From JBBDWJ01 sp040902925 (GTDB lineage: Bacteria; Acidobacteriota; Terriglobia; Bryobacterales; UBA6623): a DNA stretch of 36,292 nt. The position numbers and the translations under genes were made by a program. The stretch is taken from positions 1 through 36,292 of the forward strand of contig JBBDWJ010000127.1 in NCBI GenBank assembly GCA_040902925.1, read 5' to 3'. This document shows, piece after piece, positions 29,101-36,292 of this stretch. Numbering within the stretch: position 1 is the stretch's first letter; the number at the start of each line of letters is the position of its first letter. Below the pieces are notes generated by a model, which was not told where the DNA came from, did no database searches, and saw only the letters and a list, made by a program, of their open reading frames with translations.

Positions 29101-29958
29101 ATGTCAGTGATGCCGTCCGATCTGGATCACAAGCAGGAAAAACTCTTCGAGATCCTGCGCTCGATGGACCGCGTGATGGTGGCCTATTCGGGTGGGACGG
29201 ACTCTGCTTACCTCGCCTGGGCCGCCGGCAAGGTGCTCGGCGACCACGCTCTCGCCATCACTGCCGACTCGGCGTCAATCCCTGAATCGCATAAACGCGA
29301 CGCCGAAGAGTTCACGCGGCGCTTCAACTTGCGGCATCAGTACATCGAGACACAGGAGTTCGATAACCCCGACTACGCCCGCAACGACGCCAATCGCTGC
29401 TTCCATTGCAAAGATGAGTTGTTCACCCGCTTGGCGGAGTTTGGCCGCACGCTCAACGTCGAGCACATCGTCTACGGCGTCAACGTCGACGACACCAAGG
29501 ACTACCGCCCCGGGCATCGCGCCGCCAAAGAGCATGGCGTGCGTGCGCCGCTGCTCGAAGCCAATCTGACCAAGGCGGAGATTCGCGAGCTCTCGCGCCG
29601 CGAGGGCCTGCCCACGTGGGACCGCCCGGCGGCCGCCTGCCTGAGTTCGCGCATACCCTATGGCTCGGAAGTCACCCACGAGAAGGTCAAGACGATCGAA
29701 TCCGGTGAAGAACAACTGCGCGCGCTCGGCTTTCGGGTCTATCGCGTGCGCCACCACGACGAGTTGGTTAGAATTGAGATCGGGCGCGACGAACTTCCCC
29801 GCGCTCTCAACCCCGAGATGGCCGAGAAGCTCACCGCCATCTTCAAGGCGCTCGGCTTCCGCTACGTGACGCTCGATCTGCAGGGCTACCGCCTCGGCTC
29901 GCTCAATGAGAGTCTGGGCGCCGAAAAAGCGAAACAAATCCTTCCTATTCTGTCCTAA
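29101..29958 (+). CDS. larE: ATP-dependent sacrificial sulfur transferase LarE
   Basis: This 285-residue member of the PP-loop ATP pyrophosphatase family installs sulfur on the nickel-pincer nucleotide cofactor of lactate racemase-type enzymes. The PP-loop is SGGTDS at 30-35. Cys180 in WDRPAAACLSSRIPYG corresponds to the Lactobacillus Cys176 whose sulfur is sacrificed, so this is the single-cysteine stoichiometric type. FHCKDELF and YGVNVDDTKDYRPG are other family blocks. The ATG at 29101 has AGG nearby. The frame is open back to 29014 over the HTH stop, but without a start signal. No larA, larB or larC is in the window. Confidence 0.92.
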   Translation: MSVMPSDLDHKQEKLFEILRSMDRVMVAYSGGTDSAYLAWAAGKVLGDHALAITADSASIPESHKRDAEEFTRRFNLRHQYIETQEFDNPDYARNDANRCFHCKDELFTRLAEFGRTLNVEHIVYGVNVDDTKDYRPGHRAAKEHGVRAPLLEANLTKAEIRELSRREGLPTWDRPAAACLSSRIPYGSEVTHEKVKTIESGEEQLRALGFRVYRVRHHDELVRIEIGRDELPRALNPEMAEKLTAIFKALGFRYVTLDLQGYRLGSLNESLGAEKAKQILPILS

Positions 29959-30220
29959 AGTACCCGCTAGTTTTTGTTCTGTAAGCGTGCGTACGCGCAT
30001 TGTAAGTGCCTGTAGAACAATGATCTGAGCGATTGCTTTTCCAGAAAAAGAGAACTTTCAATGCCGATATTTTGTGCTAGACTACTCTGGTCTCAAACAT
30101 CAATTTAGAGACGTTCACACCTGTTCCACAACCTTTGGAAAAGTTCAGGTTCCGATTGACTTGTCGGCGCCGCGGCGCGTGAAAACAGCAGGCCGGCGGC
30201 GACCGAATTGTGGGTTTGTC
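29959..30220 (+). promoter_or_regulatory. dnaA upstream region with possible promoter and DnaA-box-like site
   Basis: This 262-bp gap is AT-richer than the surroundings. It holds GTTCT...AGAAC arms (29976-30018) around a GCGTACGC palindrome. A possible extended -10 (TGC-TAGACT) lies at 30075-30083, about 138 bp before the dnaA ATG. The sequence TGTTCCACA at 30122-30130 is a near match to the DnaA box TTATCCACA and could serve autoregulation. The coding frame is open across the last ~150 bp, but the residues do not resemble DnaA. Confidence 0.35.
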
Positions 30221-31561
30221 ATGGATGTCTGGCAAGAAATCTGCAGGCAGATCGAGGGCGCCATCAGCCGTGAGAATTTCGAGAACTGGATCGAACCGCT
30301 GCGATACGGGGATTTTGATTCGTCGCGCACGCTTCACCTCATAGCGCCTAACGCGAGCGCCAAGCAATGGCTCGAAGCGGAGTATCAGGACCGCATCGTC
30401 AAAACGGCGCACTCGCTTGCGCTCGATGTTCGCAAAGTAGTCTTCGAGACGGACCTTTCCGAAGACAAACCGCCCGAACAGGAACGCGGGGCCTGGTCCC
30501 CGGTAGTCGCGCCTGTTCAAACCTCGCTCAACTTCCGGCAGCGATCCGAGCCCTTCAACGACAAGCTCAGTTTTGGCAACTTCGTCGTCGGGTCGTGCAA
30601 TGAGTTTGCCCATGCGGCGGCGCGCGCGGTTGCCACCAATCCCGCCCGGGCCTACAACCCGCTCTATGTTTACGGCGGAGTAGGGATGGGCAAGACCCAT
30701 CTGATGCACGCGATCGGTCAGCAGCTCGAAAAGAACTTCCCGGGGCTCAGGGTGGTTTACGTCACCAGCGAAGACTTCATGAACGAAATGATCAATTCGC
30801 TGCGCTACGACCGCATGAGCTCGTTTCGCGAACGCTTCCGGTCGGCCGACGCGCTGCTGGTGGATGATATCCAGACGCTGGGTTCGAGGGAGCGCACGCA
30901 GGAAGAGTTCTTTCATACATTCAATACGCTGCACAGCATGCAGAAGCAGATCGTCATATCGAGTGACCGTCTGCCGAAAGAAGTGCCTGGGCTGGTGGAC
31001 CGCCTTCGGTCGAGGTTCGAGTGGGGGCTGATGGCCGACATTCAGCCGCCCGACCTCGAAACCAAGATGGTGATTCTCGACCGCAAAGCAGAAGAGGCGG
31101 GAGTCCAGCTTCCTGACAACGTCCGAATCTACATGGCTACGCAGATGAAATCCAACATCCGCGAGCTGGAAGGCGCCCTCATTCGCGTGATCGCCATCGC
31201 CTCGGTCACAGGCACCGACATCAACCTTTCGATGGCCAAACAGGCCCTACGCTCGATCGTGGCGTCGAGCCAGCGCAAGGTCACCATTGAGGCGATCCAG
31301 CGGGTTGTTGGAGAAGAGTTTCAACTCAAGGTCAGCCAGCTCCGTGAAAAGAACAACTCCAGGGCCGTGGCCTTCCCGCGCCAGATCGCGATGTACTTGT
31401 GCAAAGACCTGACCGGATCGTCGCTCCCGGAGATCGGGCGGGCCTTCAACGGTAAGCACCACACAACCGTGCTTCACGCCGTAAACAAGATTGAGCGGCT
31501 ACGGAAGGAAGACCTGGAACTTAACAACCTGATCCACAAGCTAACTGACACATTCAGTTAG
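30221..31561 (+). CDS. dnaA: Chromosomal replication initiator DnaA
   Basis: This 446-residue protein has domain I (MDVWQEICRQIE, then FENWIEPLRY) and a short linker followed by FNDKLSFGNFVVGSCNEFAHAAA. The AAA+ domain has Walker A GGVGMGKTH near 152 and Walker B LLVDDIQ. Domain IV has the helix-turn-helix signature GKHHTTVLHAVNKIERL that reads DnaA boxes. The ATG at 30221 was chosen because domain I begins there. The upstream extension in frame has no homology and no better ribosome-binding site. dnaN follows after 270 bp of candidate origin DNA. Confidence 0.96.
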   Translation: MDVWQEICRQIEGAISRENFENWIEPLRYGDFDSSRTLHLIAPNASAKQWLEAEYQDRIVKTAHSLALDVRKVVFETDLSEDKPPEQERGAWSPVVAPVQTSLNFRQRSEPFNDKLSFGNFVVGSCNEFAHAAARAVATNPARAYNPLYVYGGVGMGKTHLMHAIGQQLEKNFPGLRVVYVTSEDFMNEMINSLRYDRMSSFRERFRSADALLVDDIQTLGSRERTQEEFFHTFNTLHSMQKQIVISSDRLPKEVPGLVDRLRSRFEWGLMADIQPPDLETKMVILDRKAEEAGVQLPDNVRIYMATQMKSNIRELEGALIRVIAIASVTGTDINLSMAKQALRSIVASSQRKVTIEAIQRVVGEEFQLKVSQLREKNNSRAVAFPRQIAMYLCKDLTGSSLPEIGRAFNGKHHTTVLHAVNKIERLRKEDLELNNLIHKLTDTFS

Positions 31562-31831
31562 ATATAATAAGATCTCCACAGGGGCCGTCCCGAACGTCCT
31601 GTTGGAGCGCTGTGGATCGGGACCGGATCAGGCAAACATCCTATCTAGGGCACTTCCTGATCCACGCTGGCTTGGTTCTGTAAGTTACTGGATTGAATAA
31701 CTTTGCAACCACTTTCCACATATCCACAGGCCCTACTAATACGGTACTCTTCTCTACCTTTCTAAAAAGGGTATTTAAGAAGAGCTAGGAACAACGGTGG
31801 GGTTTACCTCCCGAGGGAGGGGCAAGAATCG
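31562..31831. other. Candidate chromosomal origin (oriC) between dnaA and dnaN
   Basis: DnaA-box-like sites are ATCTCCACA (31572-31580), reverse TGTGGATCG (31611-31619), CTTTCCACA (31712-31720) and ATATCCACA (31720-31728), the last one base from consensus. GGATCAGG (31625-31632) and CCTGATCC (31656-31663) form an inverted repeat. An AT-rich stretch with TTTCTAAAAAGGGTATTTAA lies at ~31760-31780 and could unwind. The dnaA-dnaN gap is a common origin site. Boxes are few and degenerate, so this is a candidate. Confidence 0.6.
31807..31822 (+). promoter_or_regulatory. Hairpin overlapping the dnaN ribosome-binding site
   Basis: CCTCC (31807-31811) can pair with GGAGG (31816-31820) around CGAG. 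The paired GGAGG is the Shine-Dalgarno for the dnaN ATG at 31832. Folding would hide it, which could limit clamp translation unless coupled or unfolded. Confidence 0.4.
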
Positions 31832-32944
31832 ATGGAACTCACAGTCAAGAAAACCGATCTGGTGAAGGAACTGAGCCTGGGGCAGGGAGTGGTCGAAAAG
31901 AAAACCACGATCCCGGTTCTGTCCAATGTGCTTCTGGAGGCCAAGGACGACCAGTTGTTCATGACGGTCACGGACCTGGAGATTGGCATTCACAGCTCCT
32001 GTCCAGCCGTGGTGAAGAAACCGGGGGCCACGACGATCCCGGCCCGTACCTTGCTGGACTACGTACGGTTGCTGCCCGATGCCGAGATCGCGTTCAAGGT
32101 TTCCGAGAACCACTCGGCGAGCTTGATCTGCGGCCGCTCGCGCACCCGGATCGCCGGCATGTCGAGGGAGAACTTCCCCGAGATGGCTCATATGCCGGCG
32201 CATTTGACGAAGATACCGGCCGGGCTGCTGACGAACGTCATCACCAAGACGATCATCTCGGTGGCCAACGAGGAGTCGCGCTACACGCTCACCGGCGCGC
32301 TGATGCTGGTCAAAGGGGCGTCACTGGTGATGGTAGCCACGGATGGCCACCGCTTGGCTTTCATCGAGGCTACTCATCAGTTTGACGGCATCAGCGGTGA
32401 GGTCAAGGGCTTGGTGCCGAAGAAGGCGATGGCCGAGATCCTCAAGCTTGCCTCCGAGGGCGGCGATTCGATGGAAGTCGAGTTCGCCACCGACGAGAAC
32501 CATCTGTTTTTCCGCTGCGGCAAGAGGCTGCTGGTAACCAGGAAGCTGACGGGCCAGTTCCCGGACTATGAAAGGGTGTTGCCGAACGAGAAGGGCCATT
32601 CGGTGATGCTCAACCGCGAGGAAGCGATGGCAGCGATCCGGAGAGTGGCGCAGTTCGCTGATGACCGCTCCCACGCAATTCGGCTTGAACTGATGCCGGA
32701 AGAGCTCAAGCTGGCTTCCTCGGGTAGCGATGCCGGCGAAAGCGAAGAGTCCGTGCCGGTCGACTACAAGGGCGAGAAGGTCAAGGCGGGGTTCAACTCG
32801 CAGTATCTGCTCGACTTCCTGGGCGTGGCCAACACCGATGCCGTGGAGCTGTCGTTTAAGGATGAAGAAAGTGCTGGCCAGTTGCAACTGCCCGGCGTAT
32901 CCGGCTACGACTACCGCTACGTCGTGATGCCGATGAGAATCTAA
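31832..32944 (+). CDS. dnaN: DNA polymerase III beta sliding clamp
   Basis: This 370-residue ring-forming processivity factor has three repeated clamp domains. Blocks seen are MELTVKKTDLVKELSLGQGVVEKKTTIPVLSNVLLEA at the start, LICGRSRTRIAGM in domain I, ATDGHRLAF in domain II, and the C-terminal YRYVVMPMRI with the hydrophobic pocket residues ahead of the end. Length is standard. A strong GGAGGGG precedes the ATG but can be paired in a hairpin. gyrB starts 9 bp after the stop, so the two are cotranscribed. recF, usually next, is absent. Confidence 0.96.
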   Translation: MELTVKKTDLVKELSLGQGVVEKKTTIPVLSNVLLEAKDDQLFMTVTDLEIGIHSSCPAVVKKPGATTIPARTLLDYVRLLPDAEIAFKVSENHSASLICGRSRTRIAGMSRENFPEMAHMPAHLTKIPAGLLTNVITKTIISVANEESRYTLTGALMLVKGASLVMVATDGHRLAFIEATHQFDGISGEVKGLVPKKAMAEILKLASEGGDSMEVEFATDENHLFFRCGKRLLVTRKLTGQFPDYERVLPNEKGHSVMLNREEAMAAIRRVAQFADDRSHAIRLELMPEELKLASSGSDAGESEESVPVDYKGEKVKAGFNSQYLLDFLGVANTDAVELSFKDEESAGQLQLPGVSGYDYRYVVMPMRI

Positions 32945-32953
32945 TAATTCAAT

Positions 32954-35401
32954 ATGGGAACGACTGAAAACCAACCTGTACCGACGCCTCCTAACCCCTC
33001 GAACTACGACGAAGATAGTATTCGCGTCCTTGAGGGCCTGGAAGGGGTTCGTCTTCGACCGGCGATGTATATCGGGTCGACTGGCGAGATGGGCCTTCAT
33101 CACCTGGTCTACGAAGTTGTGGATAACTCCGTGGACGAGGCCCTGGCCGGGTACTGCACGGAGATCAAGGTCACCGTCCATATCGATGATTCGGTCACGG
33201 TCGAGGATAACGGTCGCGGCATCCCCGTGAAGCTTAAGAAGGAAGAGGGTATTTCCGCCGCGGAGGTCGTGATGACGAAGCTTCACGCCGGCGGCAAGTT
33301 CGACTCGAACACCTACAAGGTTTCGGGCGGCCTGCACGGTGTTGGCGTCAGCGTCGTCAACGCGCTGGCGGAATGGCTGCGGCTAGAAATCTGGCGCGAG
33401 GAATTCACCTGGGAGCAGGAGTTTGGGCGGGGGCTTTCCAAAGGCCCGCTACAGAAGGCTGGCAAAGCCGGCAAGAAGACCGGAACGAAGATCACCTTCA
33501 AGCCCGACCCGACGATCTTCAAGATCACAACCTTCAACCACGACATCCTGGCGCAGCGACTGCGTGAGATGGCGTTCCTCAACGGTGGGCTGAAAATCGA
33601 CTTTATCGATGAGCGTGACGACCACAAACCACAGGTCTTTCTCTTCAAAGGCGGCATCGCTGAATTCGTCACCTACTTGAGCCGCGGCAAAAACACCGTC
33701 CATCCTACGCCGATTCACTTCCAGGGCGATAGGGACACGGGGGAAGGCGGAACGCTCAGCGTTGAGATCGCACTGCAGTACAACGATAGCTATACGGAAA
33801 ATGTTTTCAGCTTCGCCAACACCATCAATACCGTCGATGGCGGCTCGCATCTAAGTGGTTTTCGCTCTGCTCTGACCCGCACCATCAACGCCTACGGGCA
33901 GCAGGCGAAGCTACTCAAAGACACCAAAGAAAACCTTAGCGGCGACGATGTGCGCGAAGGGTTGACCGCTGTCGTCAGCGTCAAGCTACCCCAGCCGCAG
34001 TTCGAAGGGCAGACCAAGGGCAAGCTCAATAGCGATATCCAGGGCCAGGTGGTGCAGTTCGTCAACGAGCAACTGGGCGAGTATTTCGAGCGCAACCCGT
34101 CTGTCGCCAAGAAGATCGTGCAGAAGGCGATCGACGCGTCACGAGCACGTGAGGCTGCCCGCAAGGCGCGCGACCTGACACGGCGCAAGGGTGCGCTGGA
34201 TACCGCCGGCCTGCCGGGCAAGCTTGCCGATTGTCAGGAACGCGATCCGGCGCGTTGCGAGTTGTTCATTGTCGAGGGTGAGTCGGCCGGCGGAACCGCC
34301 AAACAGGGCCGCGACCGGCGCAACCAGGCGATCCTGCCCCTAAAAGGTAAAATCCTCAACGTCGAAAAGGCCCGCTACGACAAGATGCTCAGCCACACTG
34401 AGCTACGGGCCATGATCACGGCCCTGGGCACCGGCATCGGCAGCGAGGACTTCGACCCCACCAAGCTGCGCTATCACAAGATCATCCTGATGACTGACGC
34501 CGACGTCGACGGATCGCACATCCGCACGTTGCTGCTGACGTTTTTCTTCCGCCAGATGCGCGCGCTCGTCGACCTGGGCCATGTTTACATCGCCCAGCCG
34601 CCGCTCTACCGCATCAAGCGCGGCAAGAAGGAACACTACATCAAGGACGAGAGCGAATTCACTCGCGAGATCATTCGCATCGCCACCGATGGGCTGCAGG
34701 TCGAATGCGCCGCGAACGGTAAGAAGGGCCAAACGCTGCAGCACGAGGAGCTCAGGCAGTTCCTGTTGGAACTCGACCAATACGCGGCCATGTTTGGGAA
34801 GCTCGAGCGCCGGCTGCGCAGTCCGAAGGTCGTTGAGACGCTGTCGGATATCACACTGCCCCTGGATTCGAAAGAAGACTTCGCTAATGAGGCGAATCTC
34901 AACCAACTCGCGGACCGTTTGGCGAAACAAAAGCTGCAGGTGCGGGTCGTAGCGGACGAAATCCACTCCGCCCACGGCGTCGCTTTCAAGGAAGGCACCG
35001 AGGGCGAGCGTATGATCAATCTGGAGCTTTCGCAGCAGCCTGAATATCGCCGCCTCAGGGCCCTGAGCCGTCAGATTGCCGAGCTCAACCGGCCGCCCTT
35101 CCGGGTCACCTCACCGAAGCTGACCGAGGACGTTTCCGACGCCATCTCCCTTCTAAACCACATCAAGCAGACAGGCACCAAAGACGCCCAGATCCAGCGC
35201 TACAAAGGATTGGGCGAGATGAACGCCGACCAGCTCTGGGACACCACCATGAACGCCGAAACCAGGCGTCTGTTGCAGGTGCGCATCGACGATGCCGTCG
35301 AAAGCGAAGAGATTTTCTCGACCTTGATGGGAGAAGACGTCGAAGCACGCCGCCGCTTCATCACCGAAAACGCCCTCGACGTCAAGAACCTGGACATCTA
35401 G
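32954..35401 (+). CDS. gyrB: DNA gyrase subunit B
   Basis: This 815-residue ATPase subunit of gyrase has GHKL motifs YEVVDNSVDEALAG (catalytic Glu), DNGRGIPV and GGLHGVGVSVVNALAEW. The transducer lysine region is in VSVKLPQPQFEGQTKGKL. TOPRIM carries EGESAGG and DADVDGSH. QRYKGLGEMNADQLWDTTM is the conserved tail. A ~170-residue insertion between the TOPRIM acidic motif and the tail makes the protein E. coli-sized (804) instead of Bacillus-sized (~640). It is cotranscribed with dnaN. Confidence 0.96.
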   Translation: MGTTENQPVPTPPNPSNYDEDSIRVLEGLEGVRLRPAMYIGSTGEMGLHHLVYEVVDNSVDEALAGYCTEIKVTVHIDDSVTVEDNGRGIPVKLKKEEGISAAEVVMTKLHAGGKFDSNTYKVSGGLHGVGVSVVNALAEWLRLEIWREEFTWEQEFGRGLSKGPLQKAGKAGKKTGTKITFKPDPTIFKITTFNHDILAQRLREMAFLNGGLKIDFIDERDDHKPQVFLFKGGIAEFVTYLSRGKNTVHPTPIHFQGDRDTGEGGTLSVEIALQYNDSYTENVFSFANTINTVDGGSHLSGFRSALTRTINAYGQQAKLLKDTKENLSGDDVREGLTAVVSVKLPQPQFEGQTKGKLNSDIQGQVVQFVNEQLGEYFERNPSVAKKIVQKAIDASRAREAARKARDLTRRKGALDTAGLPGKLADCQERDPARCELFIVEGESAGGTAKQGRDRRNQAILPLKGKILNVEKARYDKMLSHTELRAMITALGTGIGSEDFDPTKLRYHKIILMTDADVDGSHIRTLLLTFFFRQMRALVDLGHVYIAQPPLYRIKRGKKEHYIKDESEFTREIIRIATDGLQVECAANGKKGQTLQHEELRQFLLELDQYAAMFGKLERRLRSPKVVETLSDITLPLDSKEDFANEANLNQLADRLAKQKLQVRVVADEIHSAHGVAFKEGTEGERMINLELSQQPEYRRLRALSRQIAELNRPPFRVTSPKLTEDVSDAISLLNHIKQTGTKDAQIQRYKGLGEMNADQLWDTTMNAETRRLLQVRIDDAVESEEIFSTLMGEDVEARRRFITENALDVKNLDI

Positions 35402-35447
35402 CGACCACGTCGCGCCGGCGCTCGCCCGCGCATGGCAGCGACAAGGC

Positions 35448-35473
35448 GGACATTTACTGGCGGCAGTGTGTCC
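35448..35473. terminator. Hairpin between convergent gyrB and methyltransferase genes
   Basis: GGACA (35448-35452) pairs with TGTCC (35469-35473), and ACTG with CAGT inside, around a GCGG loop. It lies 47 bp after gyrB and 9 bp beyond the methyltransferase stop, so it could end both transcripts. No T-run follows in either direction. Confidence 0.4.
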
Positions 35474-35481
35474 CCAACCTC

Positions 35482-36231
35482 TCAGGCCGGCTTGCGGCCA
35501 ATGAGATACGTGCCGGAATAGATCAGCCGCGCCTTGTCGTACCCGCCGATAATCGCATCAAGGTACTTGATCCAAAACAACAGCCAGGTAAATACGTAAA
35601 CGTTCGCCTGGTACAAGCCGTTGCGATTGAAGCTGAACAGCAGCGCGTAGAAGTGAATGAGAAGGTGGCACATCGTCGAGGCCGGCCCGCGGTTGAAGCC
35701 GCTCTGAATGTGCTCATACGCCCGGCAGAGCACCTGGAACCCCTCGAACGTGAAATGGTAGTAGACATCGGGAAATTCCGAGTGCACGAACACAAAGGGA
35801 GCGTTGATGTAGAGGATGCCCCCAGGTTTCAAGACACGAAAAAATTCGTCAACGACTTGCTGCGGGAAACGGCAATGCAGCAAGACCCCGACCGCCACGA
35901 TGCAGTCGACCGAAGCGTCCTTCACCATGTGAAGGTCGTGAGCATCGGCCACGATGTCGACGCCTGGCCCCGGATAGAGATCTACGCAAACCAGGGTGGA
36001 ACCCGCCGGAGGCGAGCCAAACGAGTAGCAGCCGCGAGCCTCCTGCGCGCCGATGTCATAAATGACCGGGTTCGGGGGCAGTAAATCGTATGGGCTGACG
36101 TCGAAGGTCCGAAAGGCGTAGTTGGTCGAAGGCGGCTTGGGCAGCATGCCCCGAATAGCCTTGAAAAATCCAGTGATCGGCAAGTGTGTCTCCGTACGCG
36201 GCGCGAGCGCCTTGATCGTCCAGCGTACCAA
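35482..36231 (-). CDS. Class I SAM-dependent methyltransferase
   Basis: This 249-residue protein has a Methyltransf_11-type core: VIYDIGAQEARGCYSFG (motif I, with only partial glycine pattern), acidic VCVDLYPG closing beta-2, ADAHDLHMVKDASVDCIVAVGVLLHC, and FRVLKPGGILYINAPF. The glycine-rich loop reads DIGAQEARG instead of DxGxGxG, so SAM binding may be unusual. The C-terminal ~80 residues contain hydrophobic aromatic stretches (LLIHFYALLFSF, YVFTWLLFWIKYLDAI) suggesting membrane contact. Such enzymes often act on glycans, quinones or lipids. The substrate is unknown. The start shown is TTG at 36231. ATG at 36147 is an alternative. Confidence 0.72.
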   Translation of the reverse strand: MVRWTIKALAPRTETHLPITGFFKAIRGMLPKPPSTNYAFRTFDVSPYDLLPPNPVIYDIGAQEARGCYSFGSPPAGSTLVCVDLYPGPGVDIVADAHDLHMVKDASVDCIVAVGVLLHCRFPQQVVDEFFRVLKPGGILYINAPFVFVHSEFPDVYYHFTFEGFQVLCRAYEHIQSGFNRGPASTMCHLLIHFYALLFSFNRNGLYQANVYVFTWLLFWIKYLDAIIGGYDKARLIYSGTYLIGRKPA

Positions 36232-36292
36232 GATCCAATCGCGAGTCGCAGTGGCTTCCTCAACGCAGGGGGGAGGGGATCAGGTAGCGCAA

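Noticed and set aside
30074..30220. Longer DnaA starting at 30074
   Set aside because: The 49 extra residues show no DnaA similarity. Domain I starts at 30221.

Overview
The window reads as a G+C-rich bacterial chromosome segment carrying the replication-initiation neighbourhood (gyrA, dnaA, dnaN, gyrB) next to a nearly complete hopanoid-lipid locus. The HpnC/HpnD/HpnE squalene route with squalene-hopene cyclase, HpnH, HpnG and HpnA, a separate-subunit type acyl-CoA mutase, an MrfA/MrfB-type helicase-exonuclease pair and dispersed 'CCGCAGATGAACGCAGAT' repeats together suggest a soil-type lineage such as Acidobacteriota. Planctomycetota or another hopanoid producer remains possible. This placement is inference from gene content only.

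Layout, left to right. 1-291 is the tail of an FGGY sugar kinase. 745-1464 is a tandem PRC-barrel protein. 1665-5755 holds a MrfA-type helicase and a MrfB-type DEDDh exonuclease, separated by a 190-bp element with ~36-nt inverted termini. A GAGGACCGGTAC... repeat lies downstream of three genes here. From 19735 down to 5985 almost everything is on the minus strand: ispH, shc, hpnH, hpnA, hpnG, two zinc alcohol dehydrogenases, hpnC, hpnD, hpnE, a small membrane protein and a coenzyme-B12-type acyl-CoA mutase. Several of these genes overlap, so the central part looks like an operon. The predicted route is isoprenoid precursors (IspH), presqualene diphosphate (HpnD), hydroxysqualene (HpnC), squalene (HpnE), hopene (Shc), adenosylhopane (HpnH) and ribosylhopane (HpnG). 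The two dehydrogenases sit where a reductase making bacteriohopanetetrol could be expected.

19933-24622 is accessory: a secreted glycosidase-like protein, a pentapeptide-repeat protein, and an EboE/EboC-like pair translationally coupled by ATGA. 24866-27379 is gyrA, with an alanine at the position of E. coli Ser83.

27422-29021 is the most foreign-looking part and my best candidate for an undescribed system. It has visibly lower G+C and encodes a three-helix membrane protein, a NUDIX-fold protein with a degenerate metal-binding box, and a divergent small HTH protein. Three copies of a GTCAATTWWARTTG palindrome lie between the divergent starts. After larE come dnaA, an intergenic region with DnaA-box-like sites (candidate oriC), dnaN and gyrB. 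No recF lies between dnaN and gyrB. A SAM-dependent methyltransferase closes the window.

No tRNA, rRNA, CRISPR array, transposase gene or integrase was found.
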